A model generated the notes under the pieces. It saw nothing but the letters and a program-made list of their open reading frames with translations, did not search any database and was not told the origin of the DNA. Shown piece by piece: positions 56,255-64,000 of a stretch of 64,000 nt of DNA (position 1 is the stretch's first letter; each line of letters starts with the position of its first letter). The DNA is from Xanthomonas sp. NCPPB 1128 (GTDB taxonomy: Bacteria > Pseudomonadota > Gammaproteobacteria > Xanthomonadales > Xanthomonadaceae). A program made the position numbers and the translations under genes. The stretch lies in the NCBI RefSeq assembly GCF_001043115.1, contig NZ_LFME01000017.1, forward strand, positions 34,671-98,670, given 5' to 3'.

Positions 56255-56282
56255 TGACATCGTTGTCACCGGACCGTAAAGG
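56254..56282 (+). promoter_or_regulatory. TonB-receptor promoter with overlapping NagR-type operator
   Basis: TTGACA (56254-56259) is a perfect -35 box, with TAAAGG 17 bases downstream as a weak -10. The palindrome TGACA-TCGT-TGTCA (56255-56268) overlaps the -35. Its shape (TGACA, central CG, TGTCA) agrees with LacI-family operators and with the NagR site reported for Xanthomonas. Binding would block polymerase directly. Confidence 0.72.
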
Positions 56283-56434
56283 TTCCGCACGCTTCGCAAC
56301 GAATTCGGCACAAACACGGCGTCCGCGGACCCCGGGGATCGGCACCGGTCCGCGCCGCCAGGCAGCACGCAACTCCGCTTCGCGCCACCGGCTCCGCCGG
56401 TCGCGCCCATCCATGAATGATGAGGAGAGACATC

Positions 56435-59068
56435 ATGCGCCACCGCCCGTCCGTCCTGTCGGCCGCCATTGCCGCCAGCGTCCTCGCCTTCGCCGCGCAG
56501 GCGCAGCGGGCCGACTCCGCCGCCACCGACCTGGACGCGGTCCAGGTGGTCGGCATCCGCGCCAGCCTGGAGAAGTCGCTGGACACCAAGCGCAACAACG
56601 TCACCGTGTCCGAGGCGATCACCGCCGAGGACATCGGCAAGTTCCCCAGCACCAACGTCGCCGAAGCGTTCGCGCAGATTCCCGGCGTCACCATCGACCG
56701 CCGCTTCGGCCAGGGCGAGCGGGTCAGCATCGACGGCACCGATCCCAGCCTCAACCTGTCGTTCCTGGACGGCCACCCGGTGGCGCAGGCGATCTGGCTG
56801 TACGGTGAGCAGCCCAACCGCGGCTTCGACTACACCCTGCTGTCGCCGCAGATCCTGGGCCGCGCGGAGATCGTCAAGTCCACCGAGGCGCGGCTGACCG
56901 AAGGCAGCCTCGGCGGCACCGTGCTGATGCACAGCCGCCAGCCGCTGGACCTGAAGGCCAACGAGATCGCCGGCTCGGTCGGCTACAGCTACAGCCAGCA
57001 GGCCAGCGAGGGCAAGCCCAACGCCTCGCTGCTGTACAGCTGGAAGAATCCGCAGGAGACCTTCGGCGTCGCGGTGTCCGCGCAGCACTACGAGGAACGC
57101 GTCGACCGCCAGGGCCTGGAGGTGTTCGGCTACGCCAAGGCCGGCACCTTCGCCAACGCCAGCGGCGTGCCCGCCGATGCCGACGTGCCCAACTCGATCA
57201 ACGCCGCCTGGTTCCAGCAGGACCGCAAGCGCGACAGCGCGGTACTCAACCTGCAGCTCAAGCCCAGCGACGCGCTGGAGTTCAACCTCAGCGGCCTGTA
57301 CATCAAGGAAGACTTCGACAACTACAACCAGTCGATGTACAGCTTCCTGACCTGGAACCCGGGCACCGTCGCCGCGGTCGACGCGCTGGGCGACGTGCGC
57401 AACGGCGTGGTCAACAGCGGCCATTCCAGCGCAAATGCCAGTGCCGGCGGCGGCACGGTGATCTACGACAACAACGTGCGCCAGTCGCAGGTGACCACCA
57501 AGGGCCTGGATCTGCGCGGCGCCTACCGCGGCGAACGCTGGACCCTGCGCGGCCAGCTCGGCCAGAGCAAGTCCGACAACGACCACCTGGCGCAGTACTT
57601 CATCGAGCCGTTCTACAACGGCGGCTTCCGCTGGGACCTGGACCGCGGCATCCGCTTCGACGATCCGGCCGCCGCGCGCAATCCGGCCAACTGGGGCTCG
57701 GCCGGCGGCTGGATCGGCAACAACGGCGTGTTCTCCACCCAGAGCAAGGACCGCTACGGCCAGCTCGATCTGGACCTGCAGTTCGACGGCGTGTTCAACC
57801 AGTTGCTGGTCGGCGTGCGCCAGGGCAAGCACGACGAGGACTTCGCGCTCAACGTGTACGGCGGCGTCACCCCGGGCACGCTGGCCGACATCGGCACCAC
57901 CGGCCTGACCGACATCCGCGGGTTCTATCCCGACCACGGACAGCACGTGCAGGCCGGGCGCGGCAACGTGATCGACTGGATCCGCAACAGCCCGGTCGAC
58001 TACGCCAATCCGGACCCGTCCAGCTACCTCAACAACACTTGGGCGCTGCAGCAGACCAACAACGCCGCCTACGTGCAGCTGAACTTCTCCAACGCCGGCC
58101 TGCGCGGCAACCTGGGTCTGCGCTACGTCGATTCCAAGACCGAAGGCAGCGGCTTCGTCTACAGTGGCACGCCGACCCTGCAGGACCTGGACAGCAAGTG
58201 GCAGACCCGCACGAAGACCGAGCACTTCCTGCTGCCATCACTGAATCTGGCCTACGACACCGACAACGACTGGGTGTTCCGCTTCGGCGCCGGCAAGGTG
58301 ATCGCCTGGGCGCCGTACAACCAGATGGTCAACAACACCTTCCTCAACGACACCACGCTGACCGGCAGCGGCGGCAATGCCGAGCTCTCGCCCTACGAAT
58401 CGTGGAACTTCAATCTCTCGGCCGAGTACTACTTCGCGCCGCAGGCGGTGGTGGCGTGGTCCATCTTCTACAAGAAGATCGACAACTACATCGACACCTC
58501 GGCCACGATCGAGCGCCAGTACAACGCGATCCGCGACACCTCGCCGCAGACCTGGGCGCAGATGCTCGGCAGCAACGGTTGCACCGCCGACGGCTATTGC
58601 GACTACAGCATCCAGCGCCCGCGCAACGCCGGCAACGGCAAGGTCAAGGGCTTCACCCTGGCCTACCAGCAGCCGTTCGGCGAGAGCGGCTTCGGCCTGT
58701 CGGCCAACTACACCTATGCCAGCGGCGAGAACAACAGCGGCAACCCGCTGCCCTACCAGTCGCGCAACAGCGTCGCCTTCAGCCCGTACTACGAGAAGGG
58801 GCCGTGGAACGCGCGGATCAGCCTGAACTGGCGCGACAGCTACCTGGCCGGTGGCTATGTCGCCGGTGCCGCGCCGGCCAGCGTCGACGACTACACCGAC
58901 CTGGGCGCCAGCGTGGGCTACGCGATCAATGCGCAGTGGTCGCTGCAGATCGATGCGCAGAACCTGCTGGACGAGGAATACCTGCAGTACCTGGGCGACA
59001 AGGACCACCCGGCCGGGCGCTACCACAACGGCAGCCGCTACATGGCGACGGTGCACTTCAAGTTCTGA
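56435..59068 (+). CDS. TonB-dependent receptor of the GlcNAc locus
   Basis: An 877-aa outer-membrane receptor. A signal peptide (VLSAAIAASVLAFAAQAQ) precedes the TonB box region (LDAVQVVGIRASLEKSLDTKR, a form typical of Caulobacter/Xanthomonas sugar receptors). The plug contains EAFAQIPGVTIDRRFGQGERVSIDG, and the barrel ends in YMATVHFKF. It lies upstream of and divergent from the nag operon with a NagR-type site at its promoter, so it is likely to import chitooligosaccharides or GlcNAc. GAGGAGAGA before the ATG at 56435 sets the start. Confidence 0.92.
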   Translation: MRHRPSVLSAAIAASVLAFAAQAQRADSAATDLDAVQVVGIRASLEKSLDTKRNNVTVSEAITAEDIGKFPSTNVAEAFAQIPGVTIDRRFGQGERVSIDGTDPSLNLSFLDGHPVAQAIWLYGEQPNRGFDYTLLSPQILGRAEIVKSTEARLTEGSLGGTVLMHSRQPLDLKANEIAGSVGYSYSQQASEGKPNASLLYSWKNPQETFGVAVSAQHYEERVDRQGLEVFGYAKAGTFANASGVPADADVPNSINAAWFQQDRKRDSAVLNLQLKPSDALEFNLSGLYIKEDFDNYNQSMYSFLTWNPGTVAAVDALGDVRNGVVNSGHSSANASAGGGTVIYDNNVRQSQVTTKGLDLRGAYRGERWTLRGQLGQSKSDNDHLAQYFIEPFYNGGFRWDLDRGIRFDDPAAARNPANWGSAGGWIGNNGVFSTQSKDRYGQLDLDLQFDGVFNQLLVGVRQGKHDEDFALNVYGGVTPGTLADIGTTGLTDIRGFYPDHGQHVQAGRGNVIDWIRNSPVDYANPDPSSYLNNTWALQQTNNAAYVQLNFSNAGLRGNLGLRYVDSKTEGSGFVYSGTPTLQDLDSKWQTRTKTEHFLLPSLNLAYDTDNDWVFRFGAGKVIAWAPYNQMVNNTFLNDTTLTGSGGNAELSPYESWNFNLSAEYYFAPQAVVAWSIFYKKIDNYIDTSATIERQYNAIRDTSPQTWAQMLGSNGCTADGYCDYSIQRPRNAGNGKVKGFTLAYQQPFGESGFGLSANYTYASGENNSGNPLPYQSRNSVAFSPYYEKGPWNARISLNWRDSYLAGGYVAGAAPASVDDYTDLGASVGYAINAQWSLQIDAQNLLDEEYLQYLGDKDHPAGRYHNGSRYMATVHFKF

Positions 59069-59136
59069 GTGCGCGGCGTGCTTGCGCTGCGGAGCCAACG
59101 CCGTAGTGCAGGTGCGCGCGCACACGGGCATCGGCA

Positions 59137-59161
59137 GCGCCGGCGCGCCAACCGCCGGCGC
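59137..59161. terminator. Hairpin between convergent TonB receptor and expansin genes
   Basis: GCGCCGGCG / CGCCGGCGC forms a nine-base stem with a seven-base loop in the 108-base gap. It is placed to stop transcription from both sides but has no T tract. Confidence 0.4.
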
Positions 59162-59176
59162 GTGCACGAACGCGCC

Positions 59177-59890
59177 TCACTTCGGGAACTGCACGTGTCC
59201 GTCGGCGAAGTACACGCCCTTGTCGCCCTGGCTGGGCAACGCGCCGAGGGTGTCGGTGACCACCTGGCCGCGAATGTCGGTCAGGCGAATCTCCAGCAGT
59301 TGCGCGCCCATCTGCTCGCCGACGAAATGGTTGTACGCGGTCTTGGGCAGGCTCACCCAGTCGCCGTTCTTCTTGTATTCGAACTTCACCACCGGATAGC
59401 GGTGGTTGCGCACCTGGATCGCCGCCCAGTATTGCGAGCTGCCCTCCTTGATCCGGTACACCACGTTGCCGGTGACCGGCGCGGCCACCACCTGCCAGCG
59501 GATCGGGATGCGCCCGGCACTGGTGTCGCCGATCGCGGCGAAGGCGTTGGGCGACAGATCCAGCCCGCAGTCGGCGCCGTCCGGATACAGGTCGGTGACG
59601 TACACGGTGACCGTGCCGCGCGGTCCCTGCACCTGCAGGTAGGCGCCGGCCAGCGCCGCCTGGATTCCGCCGTCGTTGAGCTGCGTCGGATTCAACGCGG
59701 TGATCGTCGCGGTCGGGTCGATGGGATCCAGCAGCAGCGCGCCACCGGAATAGCCGGAGCTGGTGTAGGTGGCGGTGCCGCTGCAGACATCGCTCCAGGC
59801 GGCGCTGGCGGGTGCGGCGCTGGCGGCCAGGCACAGCGCGGCGAACAGGCCGGCGCCGCGCGCGGCACGGGGGGAGTGGCGTGCTTGCAT
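59177..59890 (-). CDS. Secreted bacterial expansin (EXLX1/YoaJ type)
   Basis: A 237-aa secreted expansin that loosens plant cell walls without hydrolysis. A signal peptide runs to about residue 31 (ASAAPASA). Domain 1 has TYTSSGYSGGALLLDP and the essential Asp D100 in YVTDLYPDG. Domain 2 starts near 135 with YRIKEGSSQYWAAIQVRNHRYPV and has the cellulose-binding aromatics Y154 and W155 (W-W in Bacillus YoaJ). The match to YoaJ runs over the full length. It is a stand-alone protein, whereas some Xanthomonas expansins are fused to a GH5 cellulase. Confidence 0.94.
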   Translation of the reverse strand: MQARHSPRAARGAGLFAALCLAASAAPASAAWSDVCSGTATYTSSGYSGGALLLDPIDPTATITALNPTQLNDGGIQAALAGAYLQVQGPRGTVTVYVTDLYPDGADCGLDLSPNAFAAIGDTSAGRIPIRWQVVAAPVTGNVVYRIKEGSSQYWAAIQVRNHRYPVVKFEYKKNGDWVSLPKTAYNHFVGEQMGAQLLEIRLTDIRGQVVTDTLGALPSQGDKGVYFADGHVQFPK

Positions 59891-60045
59891 GCGTGTTCTC
59901 CTGCACAGGCGCGCGGAATCGCCGCGCGGCGACCGGGCAGCCTGCCCGGCGCCGGCACTCTAGGACGCGGTGCGCCCGCCGCGCCTTGCGCGCGGCCGGG
60001 AATTCCACAACTTGGCCGACGCCGTAGACCGCGCCGTCACGTGGC

Positions 60046-60441
60046 TCAGCGGTGTCTGCCGCGCTCCAGCCGCCACAGCAGATCGCGCCACGGCGTGGCC
60101 GCGGTGGCCATGCCGGCCGCCACGCCCAAGGCATCGGCCAGCGCATCCAGTGGATCGGCCGAGCGCGTGGCGGTCCAGGCGCCTTGCGCGAATTCGATGC
60201 CCACGCCCAGCGCCAGCAGGCCCAGCGCGGCCCATGTCCAGGCGCGCGGACCGGCATAGACCTGCACCGCGGCGGCGGCCAGCAGCAGGTAGGCGATGAA
60301 GTGCTCGGCCTTGTCACTGTCGGGCAGGTCCGACAGCTGCGGCGGGTGCGGCATCATGCACACGTAGATCAGCACCGCGATACCCAGCCACCACAGCCCC
60401 AGCCACAACCAGGGCCAACGGAAGGCGCGCACTGCCCGCAT
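60046..60441 (-). CDS. VanZ-like membrane protein
   Basis: A 131-aa protein of the VanZ-like family with about four helices. The family marker DSDKAEHFIAYLLLA and the C-terminal GVGIEFAQG...DPLDALADALG are present. The role outside vancomycin-resistance clusters is unknown. The start overlaps the methyltransferase stop (TGATG), so it is translationally coupled to that gene. Confidence 0.88.
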   Translation of the reverse strand: MRAVRAFRWPWLWLGLWWLGIAVLIYVCMMPHPPQLSDLPDSDKAEHFIAYLLLAAAAVQVYAGPRAWTWAALGLLALGVGIEFAQGAWTATRSADPLDALADALGVAAGMATAATPWRDLLWRLERGRHR

Positions 60442-61625
60442 CACAGCCGCCAGGTCAGGTCGCCGGACAGGAACGCCGGCGCCAGCGACACGTCGCGCTC
60501 GAAGCCCATCACCTGGAAGCGCTCGCCCATCTCGCTGGGCAGGGTCAGTTGCTTCACCTGCTGGCGCAGGCGCAGTTGCGCGGCGGCGTCGCTGCGCGCC
60601 TCGGCCTCGGCCAACAGCGCGTCCAGGCCGTTGCCAAGCAGGAAACTGGCCTGGTTGCAGTAACCGGCCAGGTCGAAGCCCGCCCCGGTGCCGGCCTCGG
60701 CCAGCGCAGTGAAATCCACCGACGCGGTCAGGTCCTGCAGGCCCGGCCAGCGATACGGATCGGCATGCGTGCGGTGCCGGTAGAACGCGCGCAAGGTGCC
60801 GTCGTCGCGTTCGGGCAGATAGAACTCGCGGCGCGGATAGCCGTAGTCCACGAACAGCATCGCACCACTGCGCAGGCCGCCGGCCACCGCCTGGATCCAG
60901 TACGGCAACTGCGGCAGCAACTCGGAGCGGTAGCCATCGGCGAACGGCGCCTGCAGATAGCGCTCGATGTGCCGCACTGCGGCCGCCAGCAGCGGATCGG
61001 CCGGCTGTTCGCCGCGACGGAAACGGCCCTCGCCGTCCAGGGTCACGGTCTCTTCGAACACCTCGCCGTCGCGCAGCGCGAAGCGCGGCGTCGGCAAGGC
61101 GTCGATCACCTCGTTGGCGAACAGCACGCCGTTCCAGTCGTCGTCGAACGGCCGGTCCAGCCATTCCACCAACTCGAATACCGGCGGGATCAGCGTCCTT
61201 GCCAGGCGCTCGCGCTGGCGTTCGCGCAGATCGGCGCTGGGTTCCAGGATCGCATAGCGCTCGGGCAGCGCATCCAGCGCCAGCAGGCGCTTGAGCATGA
61301 CCTCGGCGAAGGCGCCGCTGCCGCCGCCCACTTCCAGCATGCGCGCCTGCGGCCCCAGGTGTTGCAACACCGGCGCCAGCGCATTGGACACGGTGGCGGC
61401 GAACAGCGGCCCCAGTTCCGGCGCGGTGACGAAATCGCCCTCTTCGCCGAACTTGCTGCTGCCGGCGCTGTAGTAGCCCAGGCCGGGCGCGTACAGCGCC
61501 AGCTCCATGAAGCGCGAGAACGGAATGGCCCCGCCGGCGGCGGCGATCTCGGCGCGCACGTGCGCGGCCAGGCGCTCGCTGTGGGCCAATGCGGTGGCAT
61601 CGGGCAAAGGAAGGTCGGTGGGCAT
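60441..61625 (-). CDS. MidA/NDUFAF7-type SAM-dependent methyltransferase (COG1565)
   Basis: A 394-aa methyltransferase of the NDUFAF7/MidA family. In mitochondria the homologue dimethylates an arginine of complex I subunit NDUFS2, and bacterial targets are unproved. Features: IPFSRFMELALYAPGLGYY near residue 30, SAM motif MLEVGGGSGAFA, NEVIDALP and MLFVDYGYPRREFY. The ATG at 61625 gives the usual N-terminus. It is divergent from folM with 54 bases between. Confidence 0.9.
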   Translation of the reverse strand: MPTDLPLPDATALAHSERLAAHVRAEIAAAGGAIPFSRFMELALYAPGLGYYSAGSSKFGEEGDFVTAPELGPLFAATVSNALAPVLQHLGPQARMLEVGGGSGAFAEVMLKRLLALDALPERYAILEPSADLRERQRERLARTLIPPVFELVEWLDRPFDDDWNGVLFANEVIDALPTPRFALRDGEVFEETVTLDGEGRFRRGEQPADPLLAAAVRHIERYLQAPFADGYRSELLPQLPYWIQAVAGGLRSGAMLFVDYGYPRREFYLPERDDGTLRAFYRHRTHADPYRWPGLQDLTASVDFTALAEAGTGAGFDLAGYCNQASFLLGNGLDALLAEAEARSDAAAQLRLRQQVKQLTLPSEMGERFQVMGFERDVSLAPAFLSGDLTWRL

Positions 61626-61679
61626 GCGGTGCGCGATTGCGTGGACAATGCACAGCATAGCCGAGCATGGAACCCGTAC

Positions 61680-62414
61680 ATGACCCAGACCAAAGTCGCC
61701 CTGATCACCGGCAGCGCGCGGCGCATCGGCGCCGGCATCGCCCGGCGCCTGCACGCGGCCGGCTACGACGTCGCCTTGCATGCGCATACCTCGCAAGCCG
61801 AGTTGCACGCGCTGGCGCAGGAACTGGACGCCGTGCGCGCCGGCAGCACGCTGACCCTGCACGCCGACCTGCGCGACACCGCGCAGTTACCCGACCTGGT
61901 GGCGCAGTGCGTGGCGCGCTTCGGCCGGCTCGATGCGCTGGTCAACAACGCCTCCAACTTCTATCCCACGCCGCTGCACGAGGCCACGCCGGCGCAGTGG
62001 GACGACCTGTTCGCGGTCAACGCACGCGCGCCGCTGTTCCTGGCGCAGGCCGCGGCCACACACCTGCGCCTGCACGGCGGCGCAATCGTCAACATCACCG
62101 ACGTGCACGCGGAAACGCCACTGCGCGCGCACCCGCTGTACAGCGCGGCCAAGGCCGCCCTGGCGATGCTGACCCGCTCGCTGGCACTGGAACTGGCACC
62201 GCAGGTGCGGGTCAACGCCATCGCTCCTGGTGCGATCCTGTGGCCCGACGCCGGCAAGGACGCCGCCGCGCAGCAGGCCCTGCTGGCACGCACCCCGCTG
62301 GCGCGCACCGGCCAGGTCGAGGAGATCGCCGAGGCCGTGCGCTGGCTGCTCGACGATGCCGGCTTCGTCACCGGTCAGACCCTGCGGCTGGATGGCGGGC
62401 GCGGGCTGATGTGA
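61680..62414 (+). CDS. folM: Pteridine reductase / dihydromonapterin reductase
   Basis: A 244-aa short-chain dehydrogenase of the pteridine reductase (PTR1/FolM) group. The cofactor loop TGSARRIGAGIA has the Arg pair that marks NADPH use. NNAS and the catalytic Asp of NITDVHAE replace the usual Ser, as in pteridine reductases, and YSAAK gives Tyr and Lys. RTGQVEEIAEAVRWLL is typical. It reduces dihydromonapterin or dihydrofolate. folK follows in the opposite orientation, so both serve pterin metabolism. Confidence 0.9.
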   Translation: MTQTKVALITGSARRIGAGIARRLHAAGYDVALHAHTSQAELHALAQELDAVRAGSTLTLHADLRDTAQLPDLVAQCVARFGRLDALVNNASNFYPTPLHEATPAQWDDLFAVNARAPLFLAQAAATHLRLHGGAIVNITDVHAETPLRAHPLYSAAKAALAMLTRSLALELAPQVRVNAIAPGAILWPDAGKDAAAQQALLARTPLARTGQVEEIAEAVRWLLDDAGFVTGQTLRLDGGRGLM

Positions 62415-62608
62415 GGCGGGGATTGGGGAGTCGGGATTGGGGATTCGCAAAAGCGAATTGCAGCGGCCCGATAGCGCCCGCTTGAATGTCGTTGCGCTTA
62501 CCCGATGAGGTCTCGCTGTTGCTGCTGCCTGAAGCGAATCCCCAATCCCTGCATCCCGAATCCCTGCTTCACAGCGAATCCCCAATCCCGACTCCCCAAT
62601 CCCCGCTA
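62415..62608. repeat. Family C repeat between folM and folK
   Basis: GGGGATTGGGGAGTCGGGATTGGGGATTC at the left and several GAATCCCCAATCCC-type words at the right form an imperfect inverted repeat of GGGATT units, resembling the one at 45534-45669. It separates the convergent folM and folK genes and contains no gene. Confidence 0.75.
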
Positions 62609-63094
62609 CTCATCCAACTCCACCACCTCGAACGCCTTGCCATGCTCCGCATGCGCCTGCCACAGCGCGTCCAGGCGCTGGCCGCTGACCGGGTCGACGA
62701 AATCGGCAGCGATGTCGGCCAGCGGCTTGAGCACGAAGGCGTGGCGCAGCTCGGGGCGCGGGATGCGCAGGTGGCCAGGCCCTTCGACGATGCGGTCGCC
62801 GTAGAACACCACGTCGATGTCCAGGGTGCGGTCGCTGAACCGTGGGCCGCTGCGGTCGCGTCCGTGCGCGTCCTCCAGCGCATGCAGCCAGGCATCCAGC
62901 GGCGCCAGCTCCCGGTCGGTCTGCAGCGCCACCGCGTTGTTCAGGAACGCCGGCCCGTCGAACCCCACCGCCGCGGTGCGATAGGTCGGCGACACGGCGA
63001 TCGCGCCGAACTCCCGGCGCAGCGCCGCGATCGCCGCGGCCAGGTGATGATGCGGGCGCAGATTGCTGCCCAGGCTCAGAAGCACGGTGGTCAT
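62606..63094 (-). CDS. folK: 2-amino-4-hydroxy-6-hydroxymethyldihydropteridine pyrophosphokinase
   Basis: A 162-aa HPPK, the folate-pathway enzyme that transfers pyrophosphate from ATP to hydroxymethyldihydropterin. Landmarks are LSLGSNL at the N-terminus, PAFLNNAVALQT, the DRTLDIDVVFYG catalytic segment with its two Mg-binding Asp, and LRIPRPELRHAFVLKPL. The length is that of the E. coli enzyme (159 aa). It converges on folM. Confidence 0.95.
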   Translation of the reverse strand: MTTVLLSLGSNLRPHHHLAAAIAALRREFGAIAVSPTYRTAAVGFDGPAFLNNAVALQTDRELAPLDAWLHALEDAHGRDRSGPRFSDRTLDIDVVFYGDRIVEGPGHLRIPRPELRHAFVLKPLADIAADFVDPVSGQRLDALWQAHAEHGKAFEVVELDE

Positions 63095-63190
63095 GCGCTA
63101 TTCGCGCATGCCGCGGCCGCGAGCGTCAACGGCTAGCCAAGCGCGAGCCGCCCCGCATAGAATCCGAATGCACCCGGTTTCGGCATCGCC

Positions 63191-64000
63191 ATGACTTATT
63201 GCGTCGGCATCGAAGTGGACGAAGGCCTGGTCTTCGCCGCTGACACGCGTACCAACGCCTCGCTGGACGACGTCCGCGCCCACCGCAAGCTGCACGTGTT
63301 CGAGTATCCGGGCCAGGCGGTGTTCGCGCTGATGTCGGCCGGCAACCTGGCGACCACGCAGCTGACCCTTTCGCGCCTGCAGCGCGACGCCGACGATCCC
63401 GACGCGCCGCGCAGCCTGCGCACCTTCCGACACCTGTTCGAGGTCGCCGAGTACGTCGGCGACGTGCTGGCGTCCAGCCAGATCAAGCTCTCCGAGCAAT
63501 CGCAGCACAGCGGCATCAACGTGCAGTCGACGCTGATCCTGGGCGGGCAGATCGCCGGCGAACGGCCCGGGCTGTACATGATCTATCCGCTCGGCAACGC
63601 CATCGCCACCTCGCCGGAGACGCCCTACCTGCAGATCGGCGAATCCAAGTACGGCAAGCCGATCCTGGACCGCATCATCCGCTCGGAGATGCAACTGGAA
63701 GACGCCGCGCGCACCGCGCTGGTCTCGCTGGACTCGACGATCCGCTCCAACCTGTCGGTGGGCATGCCGATCGACGTGGCGCTGATCCGTCGCAACGACC
63801 TGCGCGTGACCGAGCGCATGCGCCTGGAAGCCGACACCCCGCTGTACGCCGAGATCCACGACACCTGGTCGCGCAAGCTGGAAAACGCCGTGCGCACCCT
63901 GCCGCGCTTCCCCTGGGAACCGGCCCTGGCCGCCGACCACGACACCGAATCGCGCGACGCCCTGCCACCCCTGCCCCCGCGCCGCGCCCCGGCCCGCCGC
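63191..64000 (+). CDS. Anbu (ancestral beta subunit) proteasome-like peptidase, 3' end beyond window
   Basis: At least 270 codons open to the window edge. The product starts MTYCVGIEVDEGLVFAADTRTNA, so removal of Met exposes Thr as the N-terminal nucleophile of the Ntn-hydrolase fold. The HVFEYPGQAVFALMSAGNLATTQ and STLILGGQI segments match the Anbu/COG3484 group, which is distinct from HslV (about 175 aa). Anbu genes usually sit with an ATP-grasp, an alpha-E protein and a transglutaminase-like protein. Those would lie beyond the edge. The last 25 residues seen are Pro/Arg-rich and may be a tail. Confidence 0.93.
   Translation, partial: MTYCVGIEVDEGLVFAADTRTNASLDDVRAHRKLHVFEYPGQAVFALMSAGNLATTQLTLSRLQRDADDPDAPRSLRTFRHLFEVAEYVGDVLASSQIKLSEQSQHSGINVQSTLILGGQIAGERPGLYMIYPLGNAIATSPETPYLQIGESKYGKPILDRIIRSEMQLEDAARTALVSLDSTIRSNLSVGMPIDVALIRRNDLRVTERMRLEADTPLYAEIHDTWSRKLENAVRTLPRFPWEPALAADHDTESRDALPPLPPRRAPARR

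Noticed and set aside
55983..56414. 143-codon minus-strand frame in the nag intergenic region
   Set aside because: No ribosome site or family resemblance, and it covers the TonB-receptor promoter and operator.
56048..58225. 725-codon minus-strand frame opposite the GlcNAc-locus receptor
   Set aside because: No motif, poor start, and it ends inside the intergenic region; the plus-strand receptor is clear.
63191..64000. HslV protease of the HslUV system
   Set aside because: The product is far longer than HslV, begins MTYCVG as in Anbu, and no hslU lies upstream.

Overview
The window is 64 kb of high-GC, densely coded chromosome. Gene content points to Xanthomonas or a close relative (Lysobacteraceae): a nagQ-nagP-nagR-nagB-II-nagA cluster beside a large TonB-dependent receptor, a second TonB receptor, a plant-type GshA, tandem DsbA lipoproteins, and secreted plant-cell-wall proteins (rhamnogalacturonan lyase, GH12 glucanase, expansin). 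The genus is inferred from protein families, not from a marker gene. I see no rRNA, tRNA, insertion sequence, prophage or CRISPR array.

Layout. 1-8.6 kb: a partial unknown gene, then rsgA with a QEGLA metalloprotease, alaA, a GDSL esterase, a methyltransferase, a polysaccharide deacetylase and a Grx4-HesB-like-rhodanese fusion ending in a clear terminator. 8.6-12.4 kb: palindromic repeats, a DUF924 protein and two overlapping amidohydrolases, the second without the HxH metal motif. 12.5-15.2 kb: PL4 rhamnogalacturonan lyase and GH12 glucanase. 15.5-22.8 kb: DsbA-like isomerase, DegV, phzF-DMT exporter opposite a MocR regulator, then an ArsR-led membrane cassette with a perfect palindrome at its promoter. 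23-26.5 kb: the glutathione-dependent formaldehyde pathway (frmR-adhC-gfa-fghA) with an FrmR-type operator. 26.8-35.4 kb: OmpR/histidine kinase pair, small membrane proteins, gshA, VIT transporter, AraC regulator and periplasmic MBL hydrolase.

35.4-47 kb: engB opposite cytochrome c4 and two dsbA genes, an EEP hydrolase, a TonB receptor, a roughly 0.5 kb tandem array of GC-rich repeats, slt and cca. 47.4-49.5 kb holds the most unusual gene: a 698-residue exported protein built of 37-38 residue repeats (GELIDEAID...D.GN) that I cannot place in a known family. 49.8-59.1 kb: the GlcNAc utilisation locus, with candidate NagQ and NagR sites. 59.2-64 kb: a stand-alone YoaJ/EXLX1-type expansin, a VanZ protein, a MidA/NDUFAF7-type methyltransferase, folM and folK, and the start of an Anbu proteasome-like peptidase cut by the window edge.

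Functional theme. The plant-wall enzymes, expansin, GlcNAc locus, TonB receptors and thiol/formaldehyde detoxification genes fit a plant-associated bacterium feeding on and moving through plant tissue. Three families of intergenic repeats occur between genes.
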